From: Myxococcales bacterium
GTDB lineage: Bacteria > Myxococcota_A > Polyangia > Palsa-1104 > SHYY01
Assembly: GCA_009692555.1 (NCBI GenBank)
Contig: SHYY01000017.1
Coordinates: forward strand, 1-49,977
Direction of reading: 5' to 3'
Length of the DNA stretch: 49,977 bases
Below are positions 8,259 to 16,135 of the stretch, one piece after another. The position numbers and the translations under genes are program-made. The notes under the pieces are model-generated. The model had not been told where the DNA came from and did no database searches. It was given only the letters and a program-made list of their open reading frames with translations. How positions within the stretch are numbered: the stretch's first letter is position 1; each line of letters starts with the position of its first letter.

Positions 8259-9170
8259 CTACTGTCCCTTCCGGAGGGCGATCCATGTGAGGGTGGTGAC
8301 GCCCTCGCTGGCGTCGGTGTCGATGGTCTTGCCGTCGGCGGAGACGTGCGCGGTGGCGACCTTCTCGAAGGGGCCGGCGGGCGGCGCGGCGGTGATCAGG
8401 CTGCGCTGGGAGAAGAGATCGACCGGCGCCTTGGCGGGCAGCTTGGTGGAGTTCGGGAAGGAGAGGCGCGCCTTCTTGGAGAAGACCACGTCGAAGGGCG
8501 CGAAGCCGTAGAGCCCCTCGGGCGGGGACGCGGGGTCGATGAAGGCGAGCTTCTTGGGATCGGCGACGGCGAGGACGCGGAGCTGCTTGCCGAGTGCCAT
8601 GAGCTCGAAATCCTCGACGTCGAACTGGAGGGTGGTGCCCGCGGCGAGGGTGAGGGTGACGCCGCTGGAGGTGAAGGTGGCCTCCTTCGTCGCGGTCTCG
8701 GGGAGCGCGGGGCCGCTCTTGGGCAGCGACGGGAGGACGAGCGGCGCGAGGTAGGTGGCGACGGCGCCCTTCAGCGGCGGGAGGCCGAGGTAGTAGCTCG
8801 CGCCATCGGGGCGACCGTGGACGAGAAGGGCAAAGCGATCGACCAGGACGGGGCCGCCGATCGGCACCGCGAAGGTGCCGTCGTCAAGGGTCTCGCCGAA
8901 GAAGCAGATCTCGGCGCAGACCGACATGACGCGCTTCGGGACGGGCTTGCCCGCCTCGTCGAGCAGCTTGCCGCGCACCACGTCGACGCAGGTGCCACCA
9001 TCGGCGGCCGGGGCAAAGGCGCAGCCCTTCTGCATATCCCCGGGCACCGAGGCGTCCGGTGCGGCCATCGCGGCGGCGTCGAGGGGGGCCTTGCCGAGAT
9101 CCGGGGTTTCGGTGCCACCGCCCGAGCAGGCGGAGAGCAGGAGAAGAGGGGCGAAGGTGCGGCGCATCAT
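8259..9170 (-). CDS. lipoprotein of unknown function with a carboxypeptidase-regulatory-like domain
   Basis: About 303 residues from ATG 9170. The signal MMRRTFAPLLLLSAC gives a lipid-modified Cys at position 15, followed by a Gly/Asp/Ala-rich linker. Residues around 50-110 (CVDVVRGKLLDEAGKPVPKR, then ETLDDGTFAVPI) look like a carboxypeptidase regulatory/CNA-B-type beta-sandwich with the usual 'V-G-V-D-G-P-x-D-G-F' rhythm. The rest is beta-rich with no motif I recognise. TACGAT lies 6 nt before the ATG, and no Shine-Dalgarno is seen. The TAG stop abuts the ATG of the putative selenoprotein (TAGATG), so the two lipoproteins form a coupled pair. It could be a partner or substrate of that redox protein; that is inference only. 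Confidence 0.75.
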   Translation of the reverse strand: MMRRTFAPLLLLSACSGGGTETPDLGKAPLDAAAMAAPDASVPGDMQKGCAFAPAADGGTCVDVVRGKLLDEAGKPVPKRVMSVCAEICFFGETLDDGTFAVPIGGPVLVDRFALLVHGRPDGASYYLGLPPLKGAVATYLAPLVLPSLPKSGPALPETATKEATFTSSGVTLTLAAGTTLQFDVEDFELMALGKQLRVLAVADPKKLAFIDPASPPEGLYGFAPFDVVFSKKARLSFPNSTKLPAKAPVDLFSQRSLITAAPPAGPFEKVATAHVSADGKTIDTDASEGVTTLTWIALRKGQ

Positions 9171-9176
9171 CGGCGC

Positions 9177-9182
9177 ATCGTA
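9177..9182 (-). promoter_or_regulatory. -10 box TACGAT, leaderless start
   Basis: TACGAT-GCGCCG-ATG(9170). It probably drives the lipoprotein and selenoprotein pair. The divergent gene at 9224 has its own -10 box TATAGAT at 9211-9217. Confidence 0.45.
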
Positions 9183-9210
9183 CACCAATCGCCCCGCGCG
9201 CTGGCCGTGT

Positions 9211-9217
9211 TATAGAT
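9211..9217 (+). promoter_or_regulatory. -10 box TATAGAT, leaderless start
   Basis: TATAGAT-CGCCGG-ATG(9224). The 6-nt gap to the start codon and the absence of a purine-rich site suggest a leaderless mRNA. Confidence 0.45.
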
Positions 9218-9223
9218 CGCCGG

Positions 9224-10345
9224 ATGCGACACGCCCACTTGCTCGCCGCACTGCTCGCGATCGCCGGATGCGACGGCGGAGGCGGGACCGAGGCAGGGGG
9301 ACAAGACCTGGCGGGATCGACGGAGGACTTCGCGCGCAATGTCGACTTCGTCGGACGGCGGGATTTCGTGCTGTTCCCGGATCTGACGGTTCCCGAGGAT
9401 CTCGCGGGAAAGCCGGCCGATCAGACGATCCCGCCCGATCAGGCGACGCTGTGCGCCAACGGGCAGAAGGACGGCGACGAGAGCGATGTCGACTGCGGCG
9501 GGAGCTGCACGGGATGCGGCAAGGGCGGCGAGTGCGGGAAGGACGGCGATTGCGGGTCGGCGGCGTGCAAGTTCGGGCAGTGCGTGGCGGCGGGGTGCAG
9601 CGACGGCATGAAGGGCGGCATGGAGAGCGATATCGACTGCGGCGGGCCGTGCCTTGGATGCCTGATCGGGAAGGGGTGCGGGGCCAACGCCGATTGCACG
9701 ACCAATCAGTGCAGCGGCGGAAAGTGCACGATCGCGGTGGGCTGCAGCGACAAGACCAAGAACGGCCTCGAGACCGACACCGACTGCGGCGGGCCCAGCT
9801 GCCTCCCCTGCCCCGACAACGCGGCGTGCAAGGCCAACGCGGACTGCAACAGCTTCTCGTGCTCGTTCGGCAGCTGCTGCCCGTCGGGGTTCTCCAACTG
9901 CGACAAGAACAAGGGCAATGGCTGCGAGGTGAATCTCCTCACCGACAAGAACCACTGCAACGCCTGCGGGAACGCCTGCGTCAACCTCGCGTGCGTGAAT
10001 GGACAGTGCGGGATGGTGCCCAAGGTGGTGCTGATCGGGGCGTATCTCCTCGGGGAGGGGCCGGCCGCGGCGGCGAATCCGATGACCAGGACGTGCAAGG
10101 AGGCGTGCGCCACCAAGTTCGGCGGACTGGCGGCGGCCTACTCGTGCTCGACGACCAACTCGGCGATCGATCACCTGGCGTTCGTGGACTGCTTCGGCGA
10201 TCCCTCGCACTGCGCGGGCGGGATGGGGGCGCTCGGGGAGGGGTTCAAGATGGGCACGAACTACGGTTGCGGCGTGAAGGGGTGCGCCTGCTCGGCCTAC
10301 GTCAAGGACGGCTGCGCGGCGATCACGAACTACTGCTGGAAGTAA
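9224..10345 (+). CDS. Cys-rich repeat lipoprotein
   Basis: 373 residues. The signal MRHAHLLAALLAIAGC gives a lipid-modified Cys at 16, followed by an Asp/Gly-rich stalk. From about residue 75 to 205 three repeats follow the pattern C-x-D-G-x-K-x-G-x-E-[ST]-D-x-D-C-G-G-x-C-x-x-C...D-C-x-x-x-x-C, a repeat common in secreted proteins of Myxococcota and their relatives. A further block (GSCCPSGFSNCDKNKGNGCE, CNACGNACVNLACVNGQCG) follows. The C-terminal 110 residues have paired Cys and the motif YGCGVKGCACSAYVKDGC. Many disulfides are expected outside the cytoplasm. Function is unknown; adhesion or surface binding is a guess. The stop codon lies at the edge of a repeat element shared with the convergent radical SAM gene. 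Confidence 0.85.
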   Translation: MRHAHLLAALLAIAGCDGGGGTEAGGQDLAGSTEDFARNVDFVGRRDFVLFPDLTVPEDLAGKPADQTIPPDQATLCANGQKDGDESDVDCGGSCTGCGKGGECGKDGDCGSAACKFGQCVAAGCSDGMKGGMESDIDCGGPCLGCLIGKGCGANADCTTNQCSGGKCTIAVGCSDKTKNGLETDTDCGGPSCLPCPDNAACKANADCNSFSCSFGSCCPSGFSNCDKNKGNGCEVNLLTDKNHCNACGNACVNLACVNGQCGMVPKVVLIGAYLLGEGPAAAANPMTRTCKEACATKFGGLAAAYSCSTTNSAIDHLAFVDCFGDPSHCAGGMGALGEGFKMGTNYGCGVKGCACSAYVKDGCAAITNYCWK

Positions 10346-10503
10346 GGGCCCGCGAGCGAACAGGTCGATGCCCTCGCGGCCGATCCATCCCGGCTGGCTT
10401 CGTTGCTCCTCGGTCAAATACAGAGAGTATTCTTCCTCGTCGCGCCTCGCCATCCGGGCGCCTCGGCCGCGATCATCGATCGACTTGTTCATTCGCGGGC
10501 CCT
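10345..10503. repeat. AGAGA-loop hairpin element, copy 1
   Basis: Imperfect terminal inverted repeats begin AGGGCCCGCGA on both ends. The core hairpin AATAC-AGAGA-GTATT is at 10417-10431, flanked by TTCGTTGCTCCTCG and TCCTCGTCGCGCCTCGC. It fills the gap between two convergent genes and supplies the last codons of the radical SAM gene. Copy 2 is at 12949-13104. Confidence 0.65.
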
Positions 10504-11376
10504 CACCGGGACGAGCTCGCCTACGCCGTGGCGATCGGCGTAGTCGCGGCGCACGCCGGGGCAGGCGGGGTCGTGAATGCAGTGGCGGCAGGAGTCGGGT
10601 TTGTGCTGGCCGCCGAGGCGGGATTGATCGAGGGTGAACTCGGCGTCGGGGGTGACGCAGAGGACGCCGCCCTCGGTGGGGTCGATGCAGTGCTCCTCGT
10701 AGCCCGGGAGGAGGCACTTCGGGAGGTGGAGCGAGACGGCGCGGCGGCCGGCGGCGCGCGCTTCGTCGAACACGGCGCGGTAGGCGGGGAGGAGGTCGGT
10801 CATCCGCGGGAGCGACTCGGGGTGCGCGGCGTTCTCGTCGGTGAGGGAGACCAGCCACAGGCGCAGCGAGAGGACGCCGCGGTCGGCGAGCCAGCGCGCG
10901 GCGGCGGGGAGGTGCGCGAAGGTGTCGGTCTTGGCGATCAGCTCGGCCTCGACGGGGAGGCCGCTGGCGACGGCATGGGCGAGGCCGCGCTCGAGGTGGG
11001 CGAAGGCGCCATCGACGCGCGTCAGGCGGTGGTAGCGGGGTGGCTCGTGGGCGTGGATGGAGATCGCGAGGCGGGTCAGGCCGGCGCGGATCAGCGACGG
11101 GAGGTAGTCGGGGTAGGAGAGCATCAGGCCGTTCGACTGGACCTTGATCTCGGTGAAGCCGCGGGCGCGGGCGTGGGCGATGAGCGGGGCGAGGTCGCGG
11201 CGGATGGTGGGCTCGCCGCCGCCGAGCTGGAGGGCGCGGGTGCCGATCGCGGCGCCGCGATCGATCGCCGCGCGGGCCTCGAAGGTGGTGAGGTTGCGAC
11301 GGCGCATGGCGTCGGTGAGGGTGCAGTAGTCGCACTTCAGGTTGCACTCGTAGCCGAGGACGAGATCGAGGAGCAC
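10489..11376 (-). CDS. radical SAM protein with SPASM-like Cys-rich tail
   Basis: 295 residues from GTG 11376. The [4Fe-4S]-SAM site is C-NLK-C-DY-C at residues 11-18, followed by LQLGGGEPTI (the GGE motif near residue 53) and QSNGLML. The C-terminal 70 residues carry HC, LC, SCRHC and ACPG, a cluster of Cys like a SPASM or twitch auxiliary-cluster region. Such enzymes often modify ribosomal peptides or proteins, but no precursor peptide is recognisable nearby, so the substrate is unknown. No Shine-Dalgarno is visible; TAGCGT lies 6 nt upstream of the GTG. The final residues RARE and the TGA stop come from the repeat element at 10345-10503, so the natural C-terminus may have been replaced. 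Confidence 0.85.
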   Translation of the reverse strand: MLLDLVLGYECNLKCDYCTLTDAMRRRNLTTFEARAAIDRGAAIGTRALQLGGGEPTIRRDLAPLIAHARARGFTEIKVQSNGLMLSYPDYLPSLIRAGLTRLAISIHAHEPPRYHRLTRVDGAFAHLERGLAHAVASGLPVEAELIAKTDTFAHLPAAARWLADRGVLSLRLWLVSLTDENAAHPESLPRMTDLLPAYRAVFDEARAAGRRAVSLHLPKCLLPGYEEHCIDPTEGGVLCVTPDAEFTLDQSRLGGQHKPDSCRHCIHDPACPGVRRDYADRHGVGELVPVRARE

Positions 11377-11382
11377 GCGGCA

Positions 11383-11388
11383 ACGCTA
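11383..11388 (-). promoter_or_regulatory. -10 box TAGCGT, leaderless start of the radical SAM gene
   Basis: GTGCTAGCGT-N6-GTG. The same GTGCTAGCGT-N6-GTG arrangement precedes the sensor kinase gene at 21693. Confidence 0.45.
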
Positions 11389-11407
11389 GCACCAACGCGC
11401 GTCGGGC

Positions 11408-11546
11408 GCGGTTCCCGGTTGTAGGGAAAGCGGACGAGTGCTGGTCAATCGTTCCCGGTCGGGTTGTCTCCCTCTCCCGCCAGCGTCGCCAGCGGGAGAG
11501 GGAGACGATCCCGGGCCCACCGTCTGTCCCTACAACCGGGAACCGC
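11408..11546. repeat. 139-bp element with perfect 20-bp terminal inverted repeats
   Basis: The ends GCGGTTCCCGGTTGTAGGGA (11408-11427) and its exact reverse complement (11527-11546) bracket an internal palindrome at 11466-11506 with 15-bp arms GTCTCCCTCTCCCGC. A half copy (22074-22136) and an inverted core copy (34846-34882) lie elsewhere in the window. It lies between divergent genes and has no ORF, so it looks like a MITE or a large REP-type element. Confidence 0.7.
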
Positions 11547-11582
11547 ACCCACGCGCGTCCCCTGTCGGGAGGCCGGATCGAT

Positions 11583-11588
11583 TACACT
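11583..11588 (+). promoter_or_regulatory. -10 box TACACT, leaderless start
   Basis: TACACT-GCGCGG-ATG(11595). It drives the two-gene unit 11595-12941. Confidence 0.45.
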
Positions 11589-11594
11589 GCGCGG

Positions 11595-12095
11595 ATGGCG
11601 AAGAGTCGTCGTGATCTGCTGCGGAGCCTGACCGGCGCGTCGCTGCTGTCGACGCTGGAGGGGTGCGTGCCGGCGTCGAAGCGGATGCGGGTGCACTCGA
11701 AGAATCCGCCGTCCGAGCGGGCGGTGATTCCGGCGGGGAAGGAGGCCGAGGTGATGGCCCTGCTCGGTCCGTTCACGCGCGAGGAGCCGGCGCCAGGTTA
11801 CAAGCTGGCCAAGGCCACCGTCGGTGCGGAGCGGATCGAGTTCGTGTTCGCGGGGGCGGCGGGGAAGGCGGTGGTGTCGCTGGTGGCCGCTTCGGGGGCA
11901 GCGACGGACGGCGGGGCGGGCCACGCGACCGCGGGGACGTTCCTGGTGCTGGTCGACGGGGATGCGCCGGCCGAGGGGCGGGCGGCGGTGGCGGATCGCG
12001 TGGCGGCGGAGGTGCGGGCGCGCGATCGCGGGCACCTGTGGATGAAGGCGGATGACGCGCCGCGCAGCGACGGTGGCGCGGGCCAGGAGAAGTAG
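11595..12095 (+). CDS. exported protein of unknown function
   Basis: 166 residues. The N-terminus MAKSRRDLLRSLTGASLLST resembles a Tat-type signal (SRRDLL, like the SRRxFL motif), and LEGC at residues 22-25 could be a lipobox. The rest alternates Gly/Ala-rich strands (EFVFAGAAGKAVVSLVAASG, TFLVLVDGDAP) with a Lys/Arg C-terminal part. No family is recognised. It ends with TAG immediately followed by the GTG of the next gene (TAGGTG), indicating translational coupling with that lipoprotein. Confidence 0.65.
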   Translation: MAKSRRDLLRSLTGASLLSTLEGCVPASKRMRVHSKNPPSERAVIPAGKEAEVMALLGPFTREEPAPGYKLAKATVGAERIEFVFAGAAGKAVVSLVAASGAATDGGAGHATAGTFLVLVDGDAPAEGRAAVADRVAAEVRARDRGHLWMKADDAPRSDGGAGQEK

Positions 12096-12941
12096 GTGCG
12101 ACGGGGATTCCGCGCTGTGGGGCTGCTCGCCCTGATCGGTTGTTCGGGGGCGCCGGGATGCCGGCGCGAGGCACCCGCGCCACCGGCCGCGGCCACGCCG
12201 GCCACGAGCGCGACGCCCGACCTCGCGCTGGTCGAGGTGTGCCCGCCGAAGACACCGCCCGCGGTGGTGGAGCTGGCGGCGCTGGAGAAGACGCTCGGCG
12301 AGGTGTGCGACCGGCTGGCCGAGGCGGCGACGGCGGGGAAGGCGATCGATGCGCTGCTGGCGACCGGGCCGGCGACGCTCCGGACCGCGGCGGCGCGCAC
12401 CGCTCTCGACGAGACGGTGCGCCACATCTACGTCTGTCGCGCGGTGGCGGGCGATGACGACGGCCCGTGCAAGCGGATCGTGGAGCTGGAGGCGCAGAAG
12501 ACCTGCCTCGTGCGCCGCGCCTTCTTTCATGCCGCGCGCAAGCCAGCGGACCCGAAGTGGCGCTTCCCGGATCTGATGCACGAGGCCTGCAAGAAAGAGT
12601 TCGAGGCGCCTTTGTGCGACGGGTACCGCGATGCGATTCGCGCGGGCGATCCGGCGCGCTGCCCGAGCGGCCAGGGGGCCCTCCCCGACTGTGCCGCGGT
12701 GGCGGCAGGCGATCCCGCGCGGTGCTCGGGGCCGGACTGCGTCGAGACCGCGGGGCGGGTGCGGCTGATCGCCGCGGGGGGGCTTTTGCGCCTGGCGGCC
12801 GAGGGGAGTCCGCATGACCGACTGCTGGCCGGGGCGGCGCTGGGTCGACCCGAGGCCTGCGCGGAGGCGGTGGCGACGTTTCGCCAGGCCTGCCGCGGGG
12901 CGGCGCGGATGGCGACGCGCCCCGCAGCGCCCGCGAAGTAG
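12096..12941 (+). CDS. Cys-containing lipoprotein of unknown function
   Basis: 281 residues from GTG, which follows the previous stop directly. The signal RRGFRAVGLLALIGC gives a lipid-modified Cys near 16. An Ala/Pro linker (residues 25-45) is followed by a helical domain with spaced Cys pairs (VEVC, GEVC, IYVC, GPC, KTC, HEAC, APLC, ARC, DCAAV, PDC, EAC, RQAC). The spacing suggests helical hairpins clamped by disulfides, as in other myxobacterial surface lipoproteins. No catalytic motif can be seen. It forms a two-gene unit with 11595-12095. The downstream gap holds copy 2 of the AGAGA hairpin element. Confidence 0.7.
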   Translation: MRRGFRAVGLLALIGCSGAPGCRREAPAPPAAATPATSATPDLALVEVCPPKTPPAVVELAALEKTLGEVCDRLAEAATAGKAIDALLATGPATLRTAAARTALDETVRHIYVCRAVAGDDDGPCKRIVELEAQKTCLVRRAFFHAARKPADPKWRFPDLMHEACKKEFEAPLCDGYRDAIRAGDPARCPSGQGALPDCAAVAAGDPARCSGPDCVETAGRVRLIAAGGLLRLAAEGSPHDRLLAGAALGRPEACAEAVATFRQACRGAARMATRPAAPAK

Positions 12942-12948
12942 CGACTGA

Positions 12949-13104
12949 GAGCCTGTGAGCAAATCCCTCCCGTCGCCTCGCGAGCGATCCGCGGCGCATC
13001 GCTTCGTTGCTCCTCGTCACCTACAGAGAGTAGGTCTCCTCGTCGCGCCTCGCGCTGCTTGCGTCTCGCTCGCGGGGCTCGGTCCGGGATTCACTCACAG
13101 GCTC
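12949..13104. repeat. AGAGA-loop hairpin element, copy 2
   Basis: Terminal inverted repeats GAGCCTGTGAG..AATCCC (12949-12967) and the reverse complement (13086-13104) match at 17 of 19 positions. The core hairpin is ACCTAC-AGAGA-GTAGGT (13019-13035), within the same flanks TTCGTTGCTCCTCG and TCCTCGTCGCGCCTCGC as copy 1. Confidence 0.65.
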
Positions 13105-13124
13105 TGAGCCCCGGGGGAGAGCGG

Positions 13125-15173
13125 ATGAGGCGTCCCGGAGCCCGCTGGGGTAAAGCACTGGTTCCGCTCGCGCTGGTGCTGGCCGCGGGATCGGCGCGCA
13201 CAGCGCACAGCGACGAGGCGCCGTGTCGGGAGCCGCTGACGCCGAATGCGACGCAGGTGCTGTACGATCGCTTCGCTGCGCTGGCGGCGGGCGACGGCTG
13301 CCGTCTCGAGGGTGTCTGGGCGGAGGGGGCGCGGATGGAGGTGCGCTTCCAGCGCTCGGGGCAGGTGCTGGAGCCGCTGACGTTGACGCCGGCGCGGTGC
13401 GCCCCACCCGGGACAGAGGCGGGAGCGGACTACGCCATTGGTGCGCCGGTGAAGCTTGAGGCGGCGTGCCCGGAGACGCTGGCGTTGCTCCGCGCACTGC
13501 TCCGCCGACCGATCCCGCCCGCCGAAGTGCGCGCCGGCTACGGGGGACTGTTCGGGATCGCGGTGGCGCTGTTTCTCGTCGCTGTGGCGCTCGCCGGGGC
13601 GATGTTGGTGCGGGGGCTGAGACGGCGCGGGGACGGGGAGCGGCGGTGGGACATCCTCCTCGGGGGCGGGTTCGCGCTCGCGCTCGCGGTGCGGCTGGCG
13701 GTGGAGCCGGGGATGTCGAACTGGTACGCCTTCGTGCTGCCCGAAGCGGGGCCGCCGGAGGCTCCGGCGCCGTTCGGACCGGGGGCGTTCGTGCTGCAGG
13801 CGGGGCTGCGCGCGGTCCTGCCGTGGGGCGATACGACGCTCTTCCGGTTCGGGGCGGTGGTGGGCGCGCTGGCGGTGCCGCTGGCGACGGCGCTGCTCCG
13901 GTCGCGGGCGGTGAGGTGGCACTCCGCGGCGGCGGTGGCGGTCTTGCTCGCGCTGTCGCCCTTGCACGCGCGGATCTCGGCCTCGCCGAGCGAGCACGTC
14001 GCGGCCTCGTCGCTGACGCTGCTCCTGCTGCTCGCCTGGGTGCGCGGCGCGCGAGGCGGCTGGCCGGAGATCGCGCTCGCGCTGGTGCTGGTCCCGGTGG
14101 TCGCGCTTTTGCGCGCCGATGCCTGGCTCGCGCTCGGGGTGGTGCCGGCGTGGACGCTGCTCGCGGATCCGGTCGATCATCCCACGTTGCGTCCGGCCCC
14201 CCATCGCTGGCGCGGCGAGGTGGCGCGCGCGGCGCTCTTCCTTGCGGTGTGGGCGGTGACCGGTGCGGTGATCCATCGGATGGTGGTGCTGCCGTCGCAC
14301 CACCCGCTGCCCGAACGTGCGGGGATCCTCCTCGCCGCCCGGCAGCTCCTCTCGCAGTACCCGCTGGTGGCGTTTCGTGCGCCGCACTGGTTCGCGCCTG
14401 CGGCGGTTGTTCTCGGTGCGCCGGGTCTGGTGCTGATGGCGCGGCGCCGCCCTGCCCTCCTCGGGTGCGTGGCGCTCGGCCTGGTGGCGGCCTTCGTTCC
14501 GCTTGGGCGCAACCTGGTCCACGACGGGCTGGTCGGGGCGCGCTACTTCCTGGTCACGATTCCGCTCGCGCTGGTTCCGGCCGGGGAGGCGTTCGCGGAG
14601 GGCGTGGCGTGGATCGCGCGAAGGCTGCGCCTCGGGGGTTCGGGCCGGCGCGCTGCAACCGGGATCGCGCTTTGGGGTCTCGGCGTCGCGGCGGGGGTGC
14701 CGGCGCTGCCCGCATTCGGGCACCGCTACGCATTCCAGGAGGAGTACCGATTTCTACGCGGAGCCCTCGCCGGGCTCCCCGACGGGTGCGCGGTCTACCA
14801 GCTCCCGGTGCGCGACCCGGCGTTCGATCGGGATCTCGACTGCTGCCTCGATGTCCCGCGCTCGCCCCTCGGCGCAGCCTTTCCGCGCCTGACATTTCGC
14901 TACCTCGATCGCGGGTTTCCCGTCGGTGACGCGTGCGCGGTGTACTACCAGGGCGCCGCCTGTTCGCTCTCCGAGACAGCCGAGGTGCGGAGCCGGGATG
15001 CCAGGGCGTACGCGCTCCTGCGCCGTCGCTGCGACGAGGTGCGCGGGCTCGGCCTGACGCCGATCGCGGAGAGGGAGATCACCGCCGAGGCGACCAACGA
15101 CGTGTTCGGCGGCGTGCGGCCGAGGATCGGCTTGAAGGCTACAGCGGCGGATGGGAGAAGCGGGCGTCGCTGA
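13125..15173 (+). CDS. multipass membrane protein, GT-C glycosyltransferase-like
   Basis: 682 residues from ATG 13125, with GGGGGAGAG upstream as Shine-Dalgarno. A signal peptide (KALVPLALVLAAGSARTAHS) and a Cys-containing exported N-terminal domain (to about 150) precede roughly ten hydrophobic segments between residues 155 and 560 (for example GIAVALFLVAVALAGAMLV, LALVLVPVVALL, LGCVALGLVAAFVPLG). The C-terminal 120 residues are soluble with paired Cys (DLDCCLDV, DACAVYYQGAACSL). The topology with a large soluble tail is like dolichyl-phosphate-mannose-type (GT-C) glycosyltransferases. The usual acidic pair in the first loop is not clear, so the enzyme class is tentative. The 3' end overlaps the convergent gene by 35 bp. 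Confidence 0.68.
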   Translation: MRRPGARWGKALVPLALVLAAGSARTAHSDEAPCREPLTPNATQVLYDRFAALAAGDGCRLEGVWAEGARMEVRFQRSGQVLEPLTLTPARCAPPGTEAGADYAIGAPVKLEAACPETLALLRALLRRPIPPAEVRAGYGGLFGIAVALFLVAVALAGAMLVRGLRRRGDGERRWDILLGGGFALALAVRLAVEPGMSNWYAFVLPEAGPPEAPAPFGPGAFVLQAGLRAVLPWGDTTLFRFGAVVGALAVPLATALLRSRAVRWHSAAAVAVLLALSPLHARISASPSEHVAASSLTLLLLLAWVRGARGGWPEIALALVLVPVVALLRADAWLALGVVPAWTLLADPVDHPTLRPAPHRWRGEVARAALFLAVWAVTGAVIHRMVVLPSHHPLPERAGILLAARQLLSQYPLVAFRAPHWFAPAAVVLGAPGLVLMARRRPALLGCVALGLVAAFVPLGRNLVHDGLVGARYFLVTIPLALVPAGEAFAEGVAWIARRLRLGGSGRRAATGIALWGLGVAAGVPALPAFGHRYAFQEEYRFLRGALAGLPDGCAVYQLPVRDPAFDRDLDCCLDVPRSPLGAAFPRLTFRYLDRGFPVGDACAVYYQGAACSLSETAEVRSRDARAYALLRRRCDEVRGLGLTPIAEREITAEATNDVFGGVRPRIGLKATAADGRSGRR

Positions 15174-16053
15174 AGGGCTCGGCGGCGCGGCGGCGCAGCA
15201 CCTCGTCTTCGCCCCAGGGGGCGGCGCCCTGCTCGTCGAAGAAGGCCACCCCGATCACACCGACGTTGCGGCCCTCGCCGGTGCGCTCGGCGTACGAAGC
15301 TGCGACCGAGCCGAAGCGAAACGCGGCCACCTGGTCGTGGTTTTGCCGGAAGCCGTCGATGGTCACCGTGCCAAACGGGTCGAGGACGTAGCCGCGCTTC
15401 CCGACGCTGGCGGGCTGACCGTCGACGACGTCGAGGCCGTCCACGGAGGCCACCACCTCGATCCGGCGCGCGGTGCGGTTGGCGACGACCAGGCTGTAGC
15501 GCCGCCCCGCCTCGCCCACCACGTACACCCGGCCAGCGACGGAGACCGCCTCGTGCGCGCGCCCGTTCTCGTCGACCACCGACGCGGTGATGCCGCCGCG
15601 GACCGGGATCGGCGCGTCGAAGTGGGCGGCGTTTCGCACATGGTGCTGCACCATCGCGTCGACTCCCTGGCGGTCGTTGTAGAAGATCGTCGCCAGCGCC
15701 ACCGGGCGGTCGGCGCCGCGCTCGAACGGGACATCGCGCACGCGCGAGACGCGGGTCTCGCCCCACTCGGTGCCGAGCCCGGGGCGTTCCTGCGCCTCGG
15801 CTTCGCGCGCCGGCTCCTCGGCGGGCGCTGGCATCCGGTAGCCGAAGTCGCCGCCGGGGCCGGTCGCGGGGGAGGGGGCGGAGTCGGCGGTGGCCGGGTT
15901 CCGCTCGGACCTGCGCGTCCCCGCCCGGCTCTCGGCGGCGACGACGATCCGGCTGGGCGTCGACTGACCGCCCGAGTAGTGGGTCAGGGTTTCGCTGCAG
16001 CCAGCGATGGCGAGGGCGGCAAGGGTGGATGCGAGCGGGCGGGCGAGAGTCAT
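15139..16053 (-). CDS. lipoprotein of unknown function
   Basis: 304 residues. ATG 16053 is preceded by GGAGGAGACC, a strong Shine-Dalgarno. The signal MTLARPLASTLAALAIAGC gives a lipid-modified Cys at 19. A low-complexity Pro/Ala/Glu linker extends to about residue 100. The C-terminal 200 residues are beta-rich (PVALATIFYNDRQG, GRVYVVGEAGRRYSLVVANR, RIEVVASVDGLDVVDG, VAAFRFGSVAASYAERT, NVGVIGVAFFDE). That last block, with 'FRFGSVxxSYAxRTGxxRNVGVIGVAFF', resembles a conserved but uncharacterised bacterial lipoprotein domain. The gene converges on the membrane protein at 13125-15173. A hexanucleotide microsatellite lies about 80 nt upstream of its start. Confidence 0.75.
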   Translation of the reverse strand: MTLARPLASTLAALAIAGCSETLTHYSGGQSTPSRIVVAAESRAGTRRSERNPATADSAPSPATGPGGDFGYRMPAPAEEPAREAEAQERPGLGTEWGETRVSRVRDVPFERGADRPVALATIFYNDRQGVDAMVQHHVRNAAHFDAPIPVRGGITASVVDENGRAHEAVSVAGRVYVVGEAGRRYSLVVANRTARRIEVVASVDGLDVVDGQPASVGKRGYVLDPFGTVTIDGFRQNHDQVAAFRFGSVAASYAERTGEGRNVGVIGVAFFDEQGAAPWGEDEVLRRRAAEPFSDARFSHPPL

Positions 16054-16135
16054 GGTCTCCTCCTGGTCTCGGAGGATCAACGAGCGGAGGGGCGGAGACT
16101 TACAGGGGGCAGGGATCCATGACATTTCCTGGCTC

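Noticed and set aside
6679..8286. One 535-codon minus-strand frame spanning the dehydrogenase and the upstream gene
   Set aside because: Only the 3' half is the dehydrogenase; the upstream part is an out-of-frame reading of the selenoprotein-like gene (Arg/His-rich, no motif).
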